The notes under the pieces were generated by a model. The model saw nothing but the letters and a program-made list of their open reading frames with translations. It was not told where the DNA came from and searched no databases. The position numbers were made by a program, and so were the translations under genes. DNA of 64,000 nucleotides, from contig CM073324.1 of assembly GCA_037043015.1 (NCBI GenBank), positions 10,189,013 through 10,253,012 on the forward strand, read 5' to 3'. This DNA comes from Bryum argenteum (lineage: Eukaryota > Streptophyta > Bryopsida > Bryales > Bryaceae). Shown here in pieces: positions 24,527 through 36,255 of the stretch (the first letter of the stretch is position 1; the number at the start of each line of letters is the position of its first letter).

Positions 24527-24908
24527 TTTATAATATCAGTATATCTTCTTGCAATTCATAGACTCCTTTGGATGACCATCTCACGTCATTGAGTGCTCAT
24601 TTAGCCATGTAATTCACATTTCATACTTGCAATATATACAATCTACTTTTTGACATATTGTTCCAAATCTAATAGATTTTTGCAACTCTTATAATTATGT
24701 TCCCTTTTTTACACTAGTCACGTATGTATGTCACCACATTTTGTGTTACATGAGTTTCAAACCTCATGGTAGATGTTAGCCTTTCCTTCGTGGGTTTGTG
24801 GGTTGTTGTAATTTGTTTCATCTTGAATTCTTAATGCTTCATCTACGTTTAAAAACGTGAAAGGAAGAATTTTGGATAATGTGGGATAAAAAAATTTACT
24901 TATTCTAC
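24527..24908. other. AT-rich intergenic DNA downstream of the kinase
   Basis: No gene or motif recognised; may include the kinase 3' UTR. Confidence 0.5.
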
Positions 24909-25380
24909 TCGGGAAGCCTCCAATGCAAGGCCACTTAGGCGACCACCGGTCGAGGGGCTGAATAGGCGACCGCCGGGTCAGTGAGACCGCCCGGTCAGCC
25001 GAGACCGCGCGGTCCAATGAGACCGCCCGGTCCAGCCGAGACCGCCAGGTCCAGCCGAGACCGCCCGGTCGCCATGGGCGATCGTCGGTCGCTCATGAGC
25101 GATCGTCGGTCGACCATGGGCGTCGTCGATCGCTTGCCGCTCATGGGCGTCGTCGGTCGCTCATGGGCGTCGTCGGTCGACCCTGGCGTCGTCGGTCGCT
25201 AAAGCGACCGCCGGTCCAGTAAGTCGACCGCCCGGTCCGGCCAAGGCGACCGCCGGTCTAGATGACACGACCGCCGTCCGATCCCTACGTGGCGCGTGAT
25301 CGCGAACCGTATTCTTGAGCCGTACATGCCACGTGTGCGACCACGTAGGATGCAACGTGGGCGAGGTAAATCCGAGGTAA
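24909..25380. repeat. GC-rich iterated GACCGCCCGGTC-type DNA
   Basis: Short units such as GAGACCGCCCGGTCCAGCC and GGGCGTCGTCGGTCGCTCAT repeat many times. The style matches 3534-4060, suggesting LTR-derived DNA of the same gypsy group. It abuts the broken end of the outer MULE transposase. Confidence 0.6.
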
Positions 25381-25477
25381 AAAAAAGATTCTGTAGATTC
25401 TATTAGACATTCTGAGGCTCAATGTCTGTCTGACATGTCGTGTCTGTCTGACGTCCGTCTGTGTCTAGCAAGACAAC

Positions 25478-26515
25478 CCTCACAGCAACACAAACGGGAG
25501 GTTCTTTGCAGATCTTACAGACCAGTGTTGAAGAAGGAGGAGGCGCGTGGCCGACTGGGAAGGGGTCCTTGGTAAAGCCCTCGAACTCCACCTCATTCAC
25601 TTGTGCTCTGCGGTCAGGTCGTAGCAGGAAGCCACACTTGTCATTGTGGCATTGAAGATGCCCTACACAGTTAGAGTAGCGGAAAGACAACCCGAGGTTG
25701 TTCCTGATGTTAGTAGTCATTGTCCTGGTCCACACATGACCGTCGTATCTCTTGTCCATACCTTCCATAGATTTGGCTACCTTGACAGCAGTAGTTGGTA
25801 GAACGGGAGGGAGAATGTAGATGACATCACCGTTGAAAGTGGGAGGCAGGAAAGAGACGCTGTGAGTACGAATGGAACGGAAATCAATTTTTTTGAGTAT
25901 AGTTTTGTTGCGAGACATACTACCTAGACTACGGAGTGAGGAAAGAATGTTTTTGGGTTTTATAACTTTGGGGTTAGGAAGAGAAGTGGGGGTGGTTCTG
26001 AGACTGTGTTCAGAACGAGAGGAGGGGGGAGAGAGATTTTATGATAGTCGACGGGACGGGATGGACGATTTCCTCTCATCATCGGATGAATCAGAAATAT
26101 CAATTCGGACTTCGAGTCCGGGTTCAACCTTGACACGAGCAAGAACTGGAACAACTGTGGAGATAGTAGAAGAACTACGAGGAGTGAGGAGGACAGTGGA
26201 AGCGTTCATTACGGACTCTGTCAATCCGAACAATCGATACTGTCCAGGCCGTAGCTTATACATTTTGCAATTGCTCTCTAGATCGACAGGTTCGACTAGG
26301 ACGGAGTACTGGACAAGATTAGTGTTTGGATCTAAGACATGTTTCTCTAACCAGAGAGACGACTCATCAAACCCGAATCGAATTGCTAGCCAAGACGGAG
26401 TAACTTCAGCCACTCCATCTACACCCGGAGGAATGCAGATTGGGGGACTTAAGTCTTCAGACCTAATGGCAATGACGTGTGCAGCGGGAGGCAGTGGAGC
26501 GGAGGATGCCATCAT
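25478..26515 (-). pseudogene. MULE transposase N-terminal fragment (outer element)
   Basis: Two blocks match the inner transposase. Block 26515-26039 contains AIRFGFDESSLWLEK, GQYRLFGLTES and DISDSSDDERKSS. Block 25918-25478 contains PPTFNGDVIYILPPVL, MDKRYDGHVWT, NCVGHLQCHNDKCGF and VCKICKEPPVCVA. Homology stops abruptly at about 25478, before the catalytic domain, where GTCTGTCTGAC repeats and GC-rich DNA begin. The start is the ATG pair at 26515/26512 (MASSAP, compare MASSSLE in the inner copy). A frame change lies between the blocks. This copy cannot make a working transposase. Confidence 0.75.
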
Positions 26516-26845
26516 AGACAGTGGCGAGGAAGACAACATCAACAAGTGTGCACAGAAAGAGAGTCTGAGGTGCGTTTTGAAAGTTCAAATACGAGAAATT
26601 GGTGTAGGGTGTTTGGATACGTATAATAAAACGTACATCAGGTGTTTGTATAGAGTACTTTTTAAACGTAATTTCTTATAATAAAACGTACATATAGCCG
26701 ATACTATTAATCGTGATCAAGATCATTTAAAAGGACATTACTTATAATACTCAAAATAAGTGGACTGACATAATTGCATTAAGTAGTCACGATTAAAAAT
26801 AGGAGATTCGTCGATAAAATAGGTAGGTGGAGAAGGTAAAGTGAC

Positions 26846-26863
26846 GGCGGCAGTCATTGTCAG
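26846..26863. promoter_or_regulatory. conserved promoter motif GGCGGCMGTCATTGTCAG (outer)
   Basis: The motif GGCGGCAGTCATTGTCAG, with AGACGCGT further downstream, also occurs twice in the inner element's divergent promoter (34101-34118 and 34342-34359). It is conserved where most surrounding intergenic DNA has diverged, so a transcription or transposase-binding role is inferred. Confidence 0.5.
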
Positions 26864-26986
26864 AGATTTAGTTGGATAATAGACGCGTTCAGAAGTTAAC
26901 TTATTTTGGATTGTCAGACACCGTCATAGCGGGATGTTAGGGAATAAGCATTGGCTGCTTAGGGTTTTTTAGCCGCGTGGGAGAAC

Positions 26987-26994
26987 TATAAAAC
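26987..26994 (+). promoter_or_regulatory. TATA box candidate for outer gene A
   Basis: TATAAAAC lies about 170 bp upstream of the first homologous coding stretch of gene A, in the divergent intergenic region. CTTCATTTGCAG downstream could be a 5' UTR splice acceptor. Confidence 0.45.
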
Positions 26995-27839
26995 GGAGTT
27001 GAAACTCATAGTTCAACCTCTTCATTTGCAGTTAGAACACTTGGTCTCGTTAGGTGGAACGTGTGATAAGTTATTTCATTGCAAGCGGCATGGACGAAAC
27101 CGCATAGCGGTAGTGACAGAGGAAAGGAGGTAGGTCAGAGAAAGAAGAAGCGGAGGGGTGGAACAAAGTTCACTAATTCTAAAGCACAGGCGTAGTGCTG
27201 CGGGAAGCGATGGGAGAAGCTCTAGCGGGGATGATCGGGAGCCAGATGGGTACGATATCTTGATCGACGATGATGTCCTACCGCCATTCAGGCGGACTAT
27301 CAAAATGCGATCGCTGAACCTCGACAGTGTCCCGGAGAGTGTCGGGACCGACGATGCTGAAGAAGAAGAGGAAGAAGGGTGTAGAAGGCAGTTCATGACG
27401 TTTAGCGAGACCGTTTGCGTTGATGGCGATGAGGATGGAGGTGTGGACTCTATAAATGAGGTAATGAAATAGTGTATGTTAGAGATATGTTGATATTCGT
27501 ATAGGTTAAAGTATTCCTGATTTGCGTATGCATAAATATCAACATGTGTTGTCTTCAGGGTCGCATAGAATCGGAAGAGGAGGCCGATCGATCAAGGGAT
27601 GAAGCAACACTGTTTGAAGAGAAAAGAGTTACTGATATGGAAGAGCGCACAGAAGCCTCTTCTCATCAAGAAACTCAGAATGATACAACAGAAGGATTTG
27701 AAACTGGTGCTGAACAATTAGAGGAGGTACATGAAAAACTCTACTTCCTGGTATACTGGGAGGATTTAGGGTTGGTTAAGTATACAATCAACGAGAGTTC
27801 ATTCTTCAGTTCGATGTAGTTTTAAATTATAATATGAAT

Positions 27840-28159
27840 TTAAAGAGGATCATGATAAATATGGATCATGGTAAAATATTATCGAGTGTCTCGTAATCCG
27901 CACGTGAATGTTGAGATGGTTTTCTACGATTGCATGGTTGGGATTTTTGTTCTGAGTAAAATTATAATCTATGCTGGAGAGTCAGGTAGAACAGGTTGAT
28001 TTTGACTGGAAATTAAACAATTAGAATTGTTTGTGTTATTTAAAGTTGCCCTAATTCCGGGTACGTACCAACCATGGAGTTGATTTCCGGCAGTGTAAAG
28101 CATTTAGAACCGAGTAGAATCCGTAATTCCAAATAAGTACCAATCCTGGTGTAAAGACC
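27840..28159. other. intron DNA of outer gene A, nothing recognised
   Basis: AT-rich, without open frames or repeats. Confidence 0.5.
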
Positions 28160-28179
28160 CGGCTAGGTGTGAGGTCCGG

Positions 28180-28600
28180 GAGCAAAGTCTATACCGGGGT
28201 TCATAACCGGCAGCAAGTAAGTACCGGGTTCATAACCGGCAGAGTCTATACCAAGGTTCATTACCGCGGTTCAGAACCGGCAGAGGCTATACCGGGGTTC
28301 TTAACCGGCAGGGAGGAACCGGCGGTTGAAGTCCGGCAGTCAATGGTGTACCCCGGCAGTATGGAACCGGTAGCTGGGGGCTGGATTAACCGGTTTATAA
28401 CCGGCAGAGTCTATACCGGGGTACATAACCGGGGATCAGAACCGGTAGAGGCCATACCGGGGTCCAATACCAGGGTTCAGAACCGGCAGAGGCTATACCG
28501 GGGGTCATAACCGGCAGCGAGTTGAAGTCCGGCTGTTAAAGGTGTACCCAGCAGTTTGGAACCGGTAGTCGGGGGCTGGAGTGACGGAGGAGGAGGCCTC
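28180..28600. repeat. iterated ACCGGCAG / TATACCGGGG minisatellite in gene A intron
   Basis: About ten imperfect units of 30-50 bp built from TATACCGGGGTTCATAACCGG and AACCGGCAGAGGC. It sits in intron 2 of outer gene A. The inner element has an unrelated minisatellite at the corresponding place (35840-36255). Confidence 0.8.
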
Positions 28601-29239
28601 GCGCTCCGTCTTCGCGGCAGAAGTTTGTCATCAGTTGGTTGCAGGACGCTAGCTAGGCGGAATGGATCCGGATTAGGAGATTAGGAGCACTGAGCAAGTG
28701 CCGCCGATTGTTCGGACGGCGTTGTCAGCTTGATTCCGCCGATACATTAAAGGAATGGCGCGGGTTACCTTGAATTAGAACCCTAATTTGCTGACAGCTG
28801 TAGCCGCCGCCTGCGCCTTGGGTCGATGCTTTGCAGGCTCTAAATTTGTCAAGTGTCAGAATGACGCACTAAGAAGTAGGCGAGGGATAGGTGCTCGCAT
28901 GATAATAGTTTGACGAATTCCGCTTTAAGAGCTCCGGAATGTCTTATACAAGATTCCTTCGTTTTCGTTACAACTTGTAGGAAGGAGCTGCGTTTTCAGA
29001 AGAGGAGGAAGATATGGCTAACCTTGTCGAAGAAGAGGTGGCAATGGTCCATGGGGAGCAGAACGTCGTGAATCTAGAGAATGTGAGTTCCGATTCAGAT
29101 TCTAGTTTGTTTGCCGGTTTTTACAAAGCACATCAGTACGCTCCTGGAGAGAAAGTCAAGACACGGGCAGAGTTGGAGGCGTTATACTCGAGGAACATCA
29201 AGGTCAGTGCTGTAATATAAACACCTACTCAATCTATTG

Positions 29240-29622
29240 CGATGACTTGCCGAGGACAGCCCCCCATATGAGTTTGTTTCCTCGTTTCGTTCCTGGTGAT
29301 TGCAATGCGAGGGAGTCAGATGCACCCCAAAGAAATGAGGGGTGTCGGCATCCCGGGGATGTTGTCCTCTAGCCTTGCTCCCCGGGTTTGATGCTGTCTT
29401 GGCTAACCTGCGGTACCGCTGGATTGACCCTATGGTGCATCTCATGTTTTTTTTTTGGTTCATGTGGTCCTCGTTTTGTTCGTGGTGATTGCAATGCAAT
29501 GGAGTATCTCGCGCCAAAGCATGAGGAGGGGTTGACATCCGGGGCCGAGCCCTCGAGGAGAGCCTTGCTCGTCGGGTTTCTTTGCTCTCTTGGCTAACTG
29601 CGGTACCGCAGATTGACCCTAA
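29240..29622. repeat. palindrome array of the outer element, left part
   Basis: Two units of a ~190-bp repeat with the phrases CTCTTGGCTAACCTGCGG and GGTACCGCNGGATTGACCC. Palindrome cores GCGGTACCGC lie at 29410-29419 and 29600-29609. The array continues on the far side of the inner element. Confidence 0.9.
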
Positions 29623-29631
29623 CGGGTGCAT
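29623..29631. repeat. target site duplication of the inner MULE, left
   Basis: CGGGTGCAT, identical to 43970-43978. A 9-bp duplication is the Mutator hallmark. Confidence 0.85.
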
Positions 29632-29900
29632 GGACGTTCGTGGCATGAGCGTTGAGCGGTGAGTGGCGGCGGTGGCGCTGAATTTCAAATTTTTAGCTAG
29701 GAAAAGTTATTAATAGTAAAATTACTAAAAATTTTAATAAAAATTTTAAAAACGAATATTTTCAAGAATATTTTCAAGATTCTCACCTATTACCGTGGAT
29801 CTGAGTACCTATAACCGTGGAATTTTTGGGCATATACTGTGGATTTTTGTGGTGAAGACACGTTGTTCACAACAAATTGAACCAAGTTTGATCACTTGGA
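29632..29900 (+). repeat. left terminal inverted-repeat region of inner MULE
   Basis: GAGCGTTGAGCGGTGAG iterons are followed by ATTACCGTGG and TTTTTGGGCATA. Similar phrases occur inverted at 43780-43969 and at 50640-50860. Confidence 0.7.
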
Positions 29901-30064
29901 CAATTCATCATATATCCAAAATTAGTGACGACTGTGACACGGAAAACATGGTATTCATATAAATATATTAATGTTTAGATATATCGTGTTACATAATGTT
30001 TATAGGTCTAGCCAATACGAAAAACTATAGAGAGTAAACTAGAAAATAAAGTGAATGGGGTGAA

Positions 30065-33000
30065 CTAAGAAGTAACGTGGTCTAGTACCCCCCTCTCGAG
30101 AATTGTCTTGACCTCGTTGAAACTAAGGGTAGCCGCATGCATGAAGAGATCCATTTCGACATCTAGTTTGCAGACTGACTCTAGAATAAAGTAGAGATGC
30201 TTGCAGTTTTTATACGGGTTCCCACATCTACCTAACTTAGCCATTGTCTCTTTGAATGCTGGGCAATTGCATTCCGGGAACGAGCTGATCGAGACTTGAT
30301 AGATCGACTCGGTCGGAGGCGGTTTAGAGACCGCAACGTAACCACACACCCAAAACCGGGTTCGGGGATCATAGTCACCTTCAAAATGGTTGCCTTCATC
30401 GCCTTGGCAGAGTATATGTTCTTCATTTGCTTCGACGAGGCTGTCGGACATGAGCGACGGATGGTCTTGGAGTTTCGCGTCTTCGGAAAAACATCTGCGT
30501 TATCCGGTACAGGAACATTGGACAAATCACGAGGTGGAGCACCATTCGTAAACGTTCGGTTTACAGGACACGCTCCTTTGAGGAAGTTGAAATCCGGCAT
30601 TCTTCAATGCATCAATTTCACCACGCGTGAGATTGGTCCCGATTTTCACCGCCAAACCAAAGGGATAGGCGGTCGTTCATCCGTCTCATTGAAGGGCTCA
30701 ATCCACCTACGACGAAATCCCTTCACGCACCTCTCAATATCATCTGCACAGAAGAAGAACTCTTGTACCACCTTGCGGGGAGCTTTACGAGGTGGTTCCA
30801 AACTCCGGTGTAAGTTGGAGTCAGGGGTGCTCCTCCCGTTTAGGACTATCCGGGCGGTACATTTCTTCCTAGTTACACCATCTGCCCCAACATGCTTTAG
30901 CGGAATGCTTACCGACACGGGCAATATGCCATAGCTTCTCGTTCACTCGAGTCTCTTGCACGGCACTAACGCCACAAATATCGACCCGAGCGGAGCTCAA
31001 AGGTTGAGCAGACTTTCCTCCACTTCATGTTCTTCACGAATTGTGCTCAAAGTATGAGCTCGTGCTCGAGTAACTCTAATGCCTACCTTAGGTCGGGAGA
31101 AGTTCACGATGTCCGGTCTATGAGTTTCTTCTTCAAAGACCAATGGGAACATCTCGCCTTCGTTTTCATGGAACCGAAAACCTCGGCTCCCTCGTGATGT
31201 GCATCACGAGTGCGAGAACTCTTCGGCTCCGGGCATCTCGAGGACCGCCTTGTTGAGGAGGAATGATCTCGGTCACGGTGCGCACGTCGTTGGGGCTGCT
31301 CAAGTCGGGTTCCTCCTCGACGGTCCGTAACCACCCGCTCCGCCTTTGAGGTACTGGTAAATAAGCCACCACTTGCAAGAAGGCTCGAATGTAATCGTCC
31401 ACGGCCGCAACGTCTGTGTCTCCACCTTTGTTGCCCGAAGCTTGAAGCCATTTGTTGTGTACGGACTCGGCAAGATTGCAAGATGGCATCTCCGCTAACT
31501 CCTCTTGAGTGTATTGTTTTTCCTACGTTCAAGAACATCAAGTTTTGGTCACAGAGGATGAGAAAAGTCACAAGACATTTGGGAGGTAGGGGGCTCCCTC
31601 GTACACGAGGGAGCCTCCTAAATATAGATTTTTTAAAAAAAATTAAAAAATTGAGTAAAAAAATTTACTTTTTACTGGAGTAGTAAAAGGCATAACTCAT
31701 AGAATCACGTAAGGTTGAACTTAATAGCTCCATAAACCCCCCCCATTGGCGATATCGAAAATGCCAGAATGCGAGCCAAAACCCCAAATGTCTCACTCCA
31801 TCCTCGAAAGCAGCGCGTGAAGACGTCCACCATGCTTTGATTCCCAAATAGCGTGTCTCAGCCTCTTCCATGGACGAGGCATTTTTATATTGAAGACACA
31901 AATGCTTGTGTTGGTCTTGTAGTTCATGGCGAATGTACTTTGCTTGGTGTGTTTCTCAAGCGGCCCGAGACCAATGGAAGAAGCACGTCCTCTCTTGTCC
32001 TTCCATGGGCACGGTAGGGTTGCCAGAACCGTATATGATCCGGACCGCATTCCAATTGGCTTGTGCACTATCAGCCATGAAACCTTGAAACTGAGGCTTA
32101 GGGACCCCATTTCTTGACATCACATGGTTCAGATTCTTCCAAAAAACAATTTGAGCTTCTCTATCCTCGGACATAAAATCACAACAAGCAATTGTAAGTA
32201 CTCGTTGGTAACTGGAGTCGTACACGTGGCACGCCATGGTCGTCCAGTGGATAACACGTTTGACGTGATCAAACATCATCCAAGCATGCTCTAGGTCACC
32301 ACCAAGTTGCATCCGCCGGACCAGGTCCACTCCACTAGCAGGGCCAACTTCTGACATCTTGAAAATGAAGACTTTGTCCAAGTCGTCTCCTTGCCCTGGA
32401 AACATGTTACGCTGAACAAAGGCCCAATTACTGAGCCCTCTGAGTTTGGTAATACCGTCCATGACTCCATAGCGCCTTAGATACCTGAACGTGTAGACAC
32501 GGTTTCTAATACTTGGAGAGTTTAGGTCTTTACAACTATCGAACACAGGCTCTAGTTGTTTCAAAGATAGGTGGGTATGAGGCTCGTCCTCTTGACGTAA
32601 AAGGTAGTTTCCTAGAAGGTCTCTGCTGGCCTCCATAACAATCTTAGAAACAGGAGCCTGTGGATTGCGTTCGACATGTTCTTCAATCAACTCGTCAATC
32701 TTGCTCCGTGTACCTCTGTAGTCCCCAACCTTGACAGGGTGGTCGTGATTGCCGATATGAACGCACGCACGCTCTTGGTTTTCATCACCAAAAATATAAT
32801 AGATCTTAGCTTTACAAGTGGCAACGCAAATAGGAGGTTCCTTACAAATCCTGCAGACGATCGTGGATGCGGAAGGAGGTGGTCCACCAACTCCGAATGG
32901 GTCTTTAGAGGATCCATCGAACTCAACTTCGTTCACCTCTGCACGCCGCGCTCGGTCTCGCAAGAATGGACAATTCTGATTGCGACACTGGACATGACCA

Positions 33001-33867
33001 ACACAATTAGAAGATCTGAAAGTCAAGCTCATGGTGTTGGAGATGTTAGTGGTCGTGGTTTTAGTCCATAAGTGTCCGTCGTAACGTTTATCCATTCCAT
33101 CCATGGATTTTGCATTTTTGTTAGCAGCAGATAGAAGAACGGGTGGAAGAATGAAGAGAATGTCACCATTGAAAGATGGTGGTAAACTAACTACACGGAT
33201 TTGTCTGGATGTTAGCATAATCTAGTTTCTTCAGCATCGTCTTGCTACTGGGCATACTACCTAACTTGAGGAGGCAGGCGAGAATGTTTTTGGGTTTTGA
33301 CGTTTGTGAGGAATGTTGTTGAGGGATAGGGGTAGACAATTGAGATGTAGTAGACGGGGATTGAAGCGGAAGAGGAGAACAATTACTTGGAACCGAAGTG
33401 TTGCGCTCGTCATCAGATGACTCGATAAGGTCTATGCTAACACATTCACATGGTTCGACCTTTATACGACGTAGAACGGGAGTGATCGTTGACGAGTAGA
33501 GAGAACTACGGGGGTCGATGGGGCGATTGAAGCGACCATTATAGATTCGACAATCCGTATAGGCGGTACTTGCCGGTATTAAGATCCCGACTTTGCTTCT
33601 CATTCACAAGCACTGGACTAGGTTCAACAACCATGGAATACATGACGTTCAAGGTGATAGGGTCTACAACGTCCTTCTCTAACCACAAAGACGACGAATC
33701 GAACCCGAATCTAATTGATAACACTTGAGCGCGATTCGAGAGCTACTCCTTGGGGGCTGGCTTTGGTATGCGTGAGGAACCGGAGAACCGGGAGAGAGAA
33801 TTTCGACAACGTTCGGACTAGTAAGCTCAAGACGAGGATGCCATGATGATAGAACGAGGTACGACAA
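30065..33867 (-). pseudogene. Mutator-like (MULE) transposase of the inner element
   Basis: It cuts and joins the element's ends. In order from the N-terminus: a variable region with RFGFDSSSLWLEK (about 33720); a conserved PPSFNGDILFILPPVLL / MDKRYDGHLWTKT block with Cys pairs (NCVGHVQCRNQNCPF, VCRICKEPPIC); the MULE DDE region (about 32260-31990) with CHVYDSSYQRVLTIACCD and GFMADSAQANWNAVRIIYG; and LAESVHNKWLQASGNKGG (about 31470). The C-terminal SWIM zinc finger has CNCPAF and NCKHLYF (about 30260-30190). Frame changes lie near 33730, 33545, 31950 and 30440, and a probable intron (about 31690-31500) holds a palindrome. The family call is strong; an intact protein is not present in this sequence. 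Confidence 0.85.
31592..31615. promoter_or_regulatory. palindromic site CCTCGT-NN-ACGAGG, left outlier
   Basis: The core CCTCGTACACGAGG (31597-31610) is extended to a near-perfect 24-bp palindrome. It is embedded in a ~45-bp context (A-rich tract, then TAGG..) that recurs in the opposite orientation at about 43600-43650, near the other end of the element. Confidence 0.7.
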
Positions 33868-33954
33868 TAGTAGAAAGGAGAATGGAAGTCTTTCTGCAGA
33901 GTATATGTATTTTGAATAGTTATTACCTCTAACCCTAGATTAGTATAAATAAAA

Positions 33955-34425
33955 CCATTTGTATACTCCACCTCCAAAGGCTGACAGAGTAAGTTTGAAA
34001 GTTTGCTACATGAAAAAAAGTAAGTCACATTGAGTTAGAAATAGCCTTATTTGGATTTTTGCAGATCACACAATGGTGTTATGTAAACGTGTAAAGGTGC
34101 GGCGGCCGTCATTGTCAGGTAGACGCGTAGATATTCTTAGTGCTTTAAGCGTAAGATAGAATTTAGAATCCTATGTTAAGCCATCCTATGTTAAGCCATT
34201 TGTATACTCCACCTGTAAAGGCTGACAGAGTAGGTTTAAAAGTTTGCTACATGACTAAAAGTAATTCACATTGAGTTAGAATTAGCCTTATTTGGTTTTT
34301 TGCAGATCAGACAATGGTGTTATGTAAACGTGTAAAGATGCGGCGACCGTCATTGTCAGGAAGACGCGTAGATATTCTTAGCGCTTTAAGCGTAAGATCG
34401 AATTTATAATCCTATGTTTAGCCGG
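33955..34425. repeat. tandem duplication of the divergent promoter, 241-bp period
   Basis: Two diverged copies start at CCATTTGTATACTCCACC (33955 and 34196). Each carries the conserved GGCGRCCGTCATTGTCAG motif and AGACGCGTAGATATTCTTAG. It lies between the transposase (minus) and gene A (plus), so it probably holds the promoters of both. Confidence 0.75.
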
Positions 34426-35099
34426 AAACATAGAGGATGTCAGATGTTCAAGATTGGAATGACGGGTGCGCCGGCTGTAGATCTATTTTATTATATTTTA
34501 AAATTGAATCTGAGTTCCGGGGACAAGGTATATAGTAAGAGTGGAGCAAGGATTCAAAATCATTTAATCTTGAGAGCTAAAGTAGTGGACATCTAGAGCT
34601 GTATTCTTGTTTTCTTGCGTGGTGTTCTCAGTTCTAGAGACTACATTAAGGACATAGTTGAAATACCGTAGAGTAGCGGACATTCAACAGAAACGGAAGA
34701 AGAAGAGAGGAGGTTTGAAGTTTAGTGGTTCTAAACAGCGCAGGCGGATGGCGTTGAGGAGGAAAGAGTCAATGTCTCAATCCAAATGCGATGGATCAAG
34801 AGAGGAGCGCGAACTTGAAGGGAATGCGGAGCGGCCGGAGCCAACCCCATTCCAACTGAGGTGTATTAGACGAGCCACTAACTTAGAGAGTGTTTCAGAG
34901 GTCGATGAGTATGAAAAAGTAGAGGAAGATTGCGAGAACACTATAGACGAGGTCTTCTCTACTGCTTCAAAGTATTGCACTTCCCAAAGTGATTCTCGCC
35001 ACGCCGAGAATGACGATGAAGACCAAGGAGTTGATTCGGATGAATTGGTAATTTTTCAATTGCACATTAACTTCTCTATTTGCCTAATCTAAGTACTTG

Positions 35100-35780
35100 G
35101 ATATTTGGATAAAAAAAAGTTGATACTTTCTTTCCACATCCTTGTAGATTGTATAAAATCAATTTTGTTAAGTAAATAGACCATATTCTCCATCTCCCTG
35201 TAGATAAACCCTTATGGTTGCTTCATAAAAATCATTTTATCTGAATCTCCATAAAGGTAAGAGTCACAAATCCAACAAACAAGATATGAATAATCTATAA
35301 TCTAGTGTATAAGTAGAGTGTAAAAGTAAACCGTTCCGCATTCTCTCAAAAAGCCGAATAAATGAGTATAAAAACGACCTTCATACTCTTTTGGTAGTTC
35401 ACAATCATTTAAACCAAAATTCTGTCCAATGATCACAGAGACATCGATGCATACTGATACATCCATAGACTAGATTATGTACTTCAGTTTACTACATCCA
35501 TAGACTACACTAAATTTGATAATTAGTGTTAGATTATTATAAGATTTGAAAATGCTATAAGTTTTTACTTTTGTTTCTAAAAATTTACCAAGATCATTGA
35601 TTCTGATACTATTTAAGGACCCCCATCTTGGCCAATATAGTGGGTAAAATTATTGAACAACGATAAAAACTTATAACGTGTTTATGTAAATTAGTGAATC
35701 TAACACTAATTACCAAACTTAGTGTAGTGACTGGGGAGATGTCTCATCCACCTTGCGGGGCACCATCTAAGATGACATTC
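35100..35780. other. intron DNA of inner gene A, nothing recognised
   Basis: AT-rich, no open frame, no repeats. Confidence 0.5.
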
Positions 35781-35837
35781 ATTCATTGGTGTGCACTTGT
35801 TGGCAATCCCCTCCAGAATGAAATTAGCTGAATCCCA

Positions 35838-36255
35838 ATACCATGCTCGATACTATGGCCGATACCATGCCAGATACGATGGTCCATACCATGGGCGATA
35901 CCATGCCCGATACCCTGCCAGATACGATGGTCCATACCATGGGCGATACCATGCCCGATACCCTGCCAGATACCAGGCTCAATACCATGCCAGGGCCATC
36001 GCGCGAGTCTGCAGGGCCATCGCGCGAGTCTGCAGGGCCATCGCGCCAGTCTGCAAGGCCATCGCGCCAGTCTCCAGGGCCATCGCGCCAGTCTGCAGGG
36101 CCATCGCGCCGAGTCTTCAGGGCCATCGCGCCTTGTCTTCAGGGCCATCGCGCCAGTCTCCAGGGCCATCGCGCCGAGTCTTCAGGGCCATCGCGCCGAG
36201 TCTCCAGGGCCATTGCGCCGAGTCATGGGCCATCCGCAGGGCCATCGCGCCGTTT
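35838..36255. repeat. two minisatellites: GATACCATGCC type and AGGGCCATCGCGCC type
   Basis: 35838-35990 consists of units such as GATACCATGCCCGATACCCT and GATGGTCCATACCATGGGC. 35990-36255 has about twelve units of ~21 bp with the core AGGGCCATCGCGCC. Long open frames on both strands here are repeat artefacts. Confidence 0.9.

Larger units (their letters stand above)
27158..29202 (+). pseudogene. outer gene A, first three visible exons
   Basis: The product is unknown and no family is recognised. Exons by GT-AG borders and open frame are about 27158-27460, 27559-27726 and 28981-29202, all in phase 0. The fourth and last exon is at 45209-45523, now 16 kb away because the inner element sits in the intron. 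The encoded protein is acidic (EEEEEEG, SEEEEDMANLVEEE) with PFRRTIKMRSLNLDSVPES matching the inner gene A. The true N-terminus lies further upstream; comparison with the inner copy suggests a frame change near 27190. The lysine-rich start resembles a nuclear localisation signal (inference). Confidence 0.5.

Noticed and set aside
25872-26681. 269-codon open frame on the plus strand
   Set aside because: Shadow of the outer MULE transposase fragment, whose minus-strand reading is supported by homology to the inner copy.
30296-30934. 212-codon open frame on the plus strand
   Set aside because: Antisense to the C-terminal SWIM-finger region of the inner transposase.
31191-31210. palindrome CTCGTGATGTGCATCACGAG
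   Set aside because: Resembles the CCTCGT-NN-ACGAGG sites but lies in transposase coding sequence, lacks the right spacing and occurs once.
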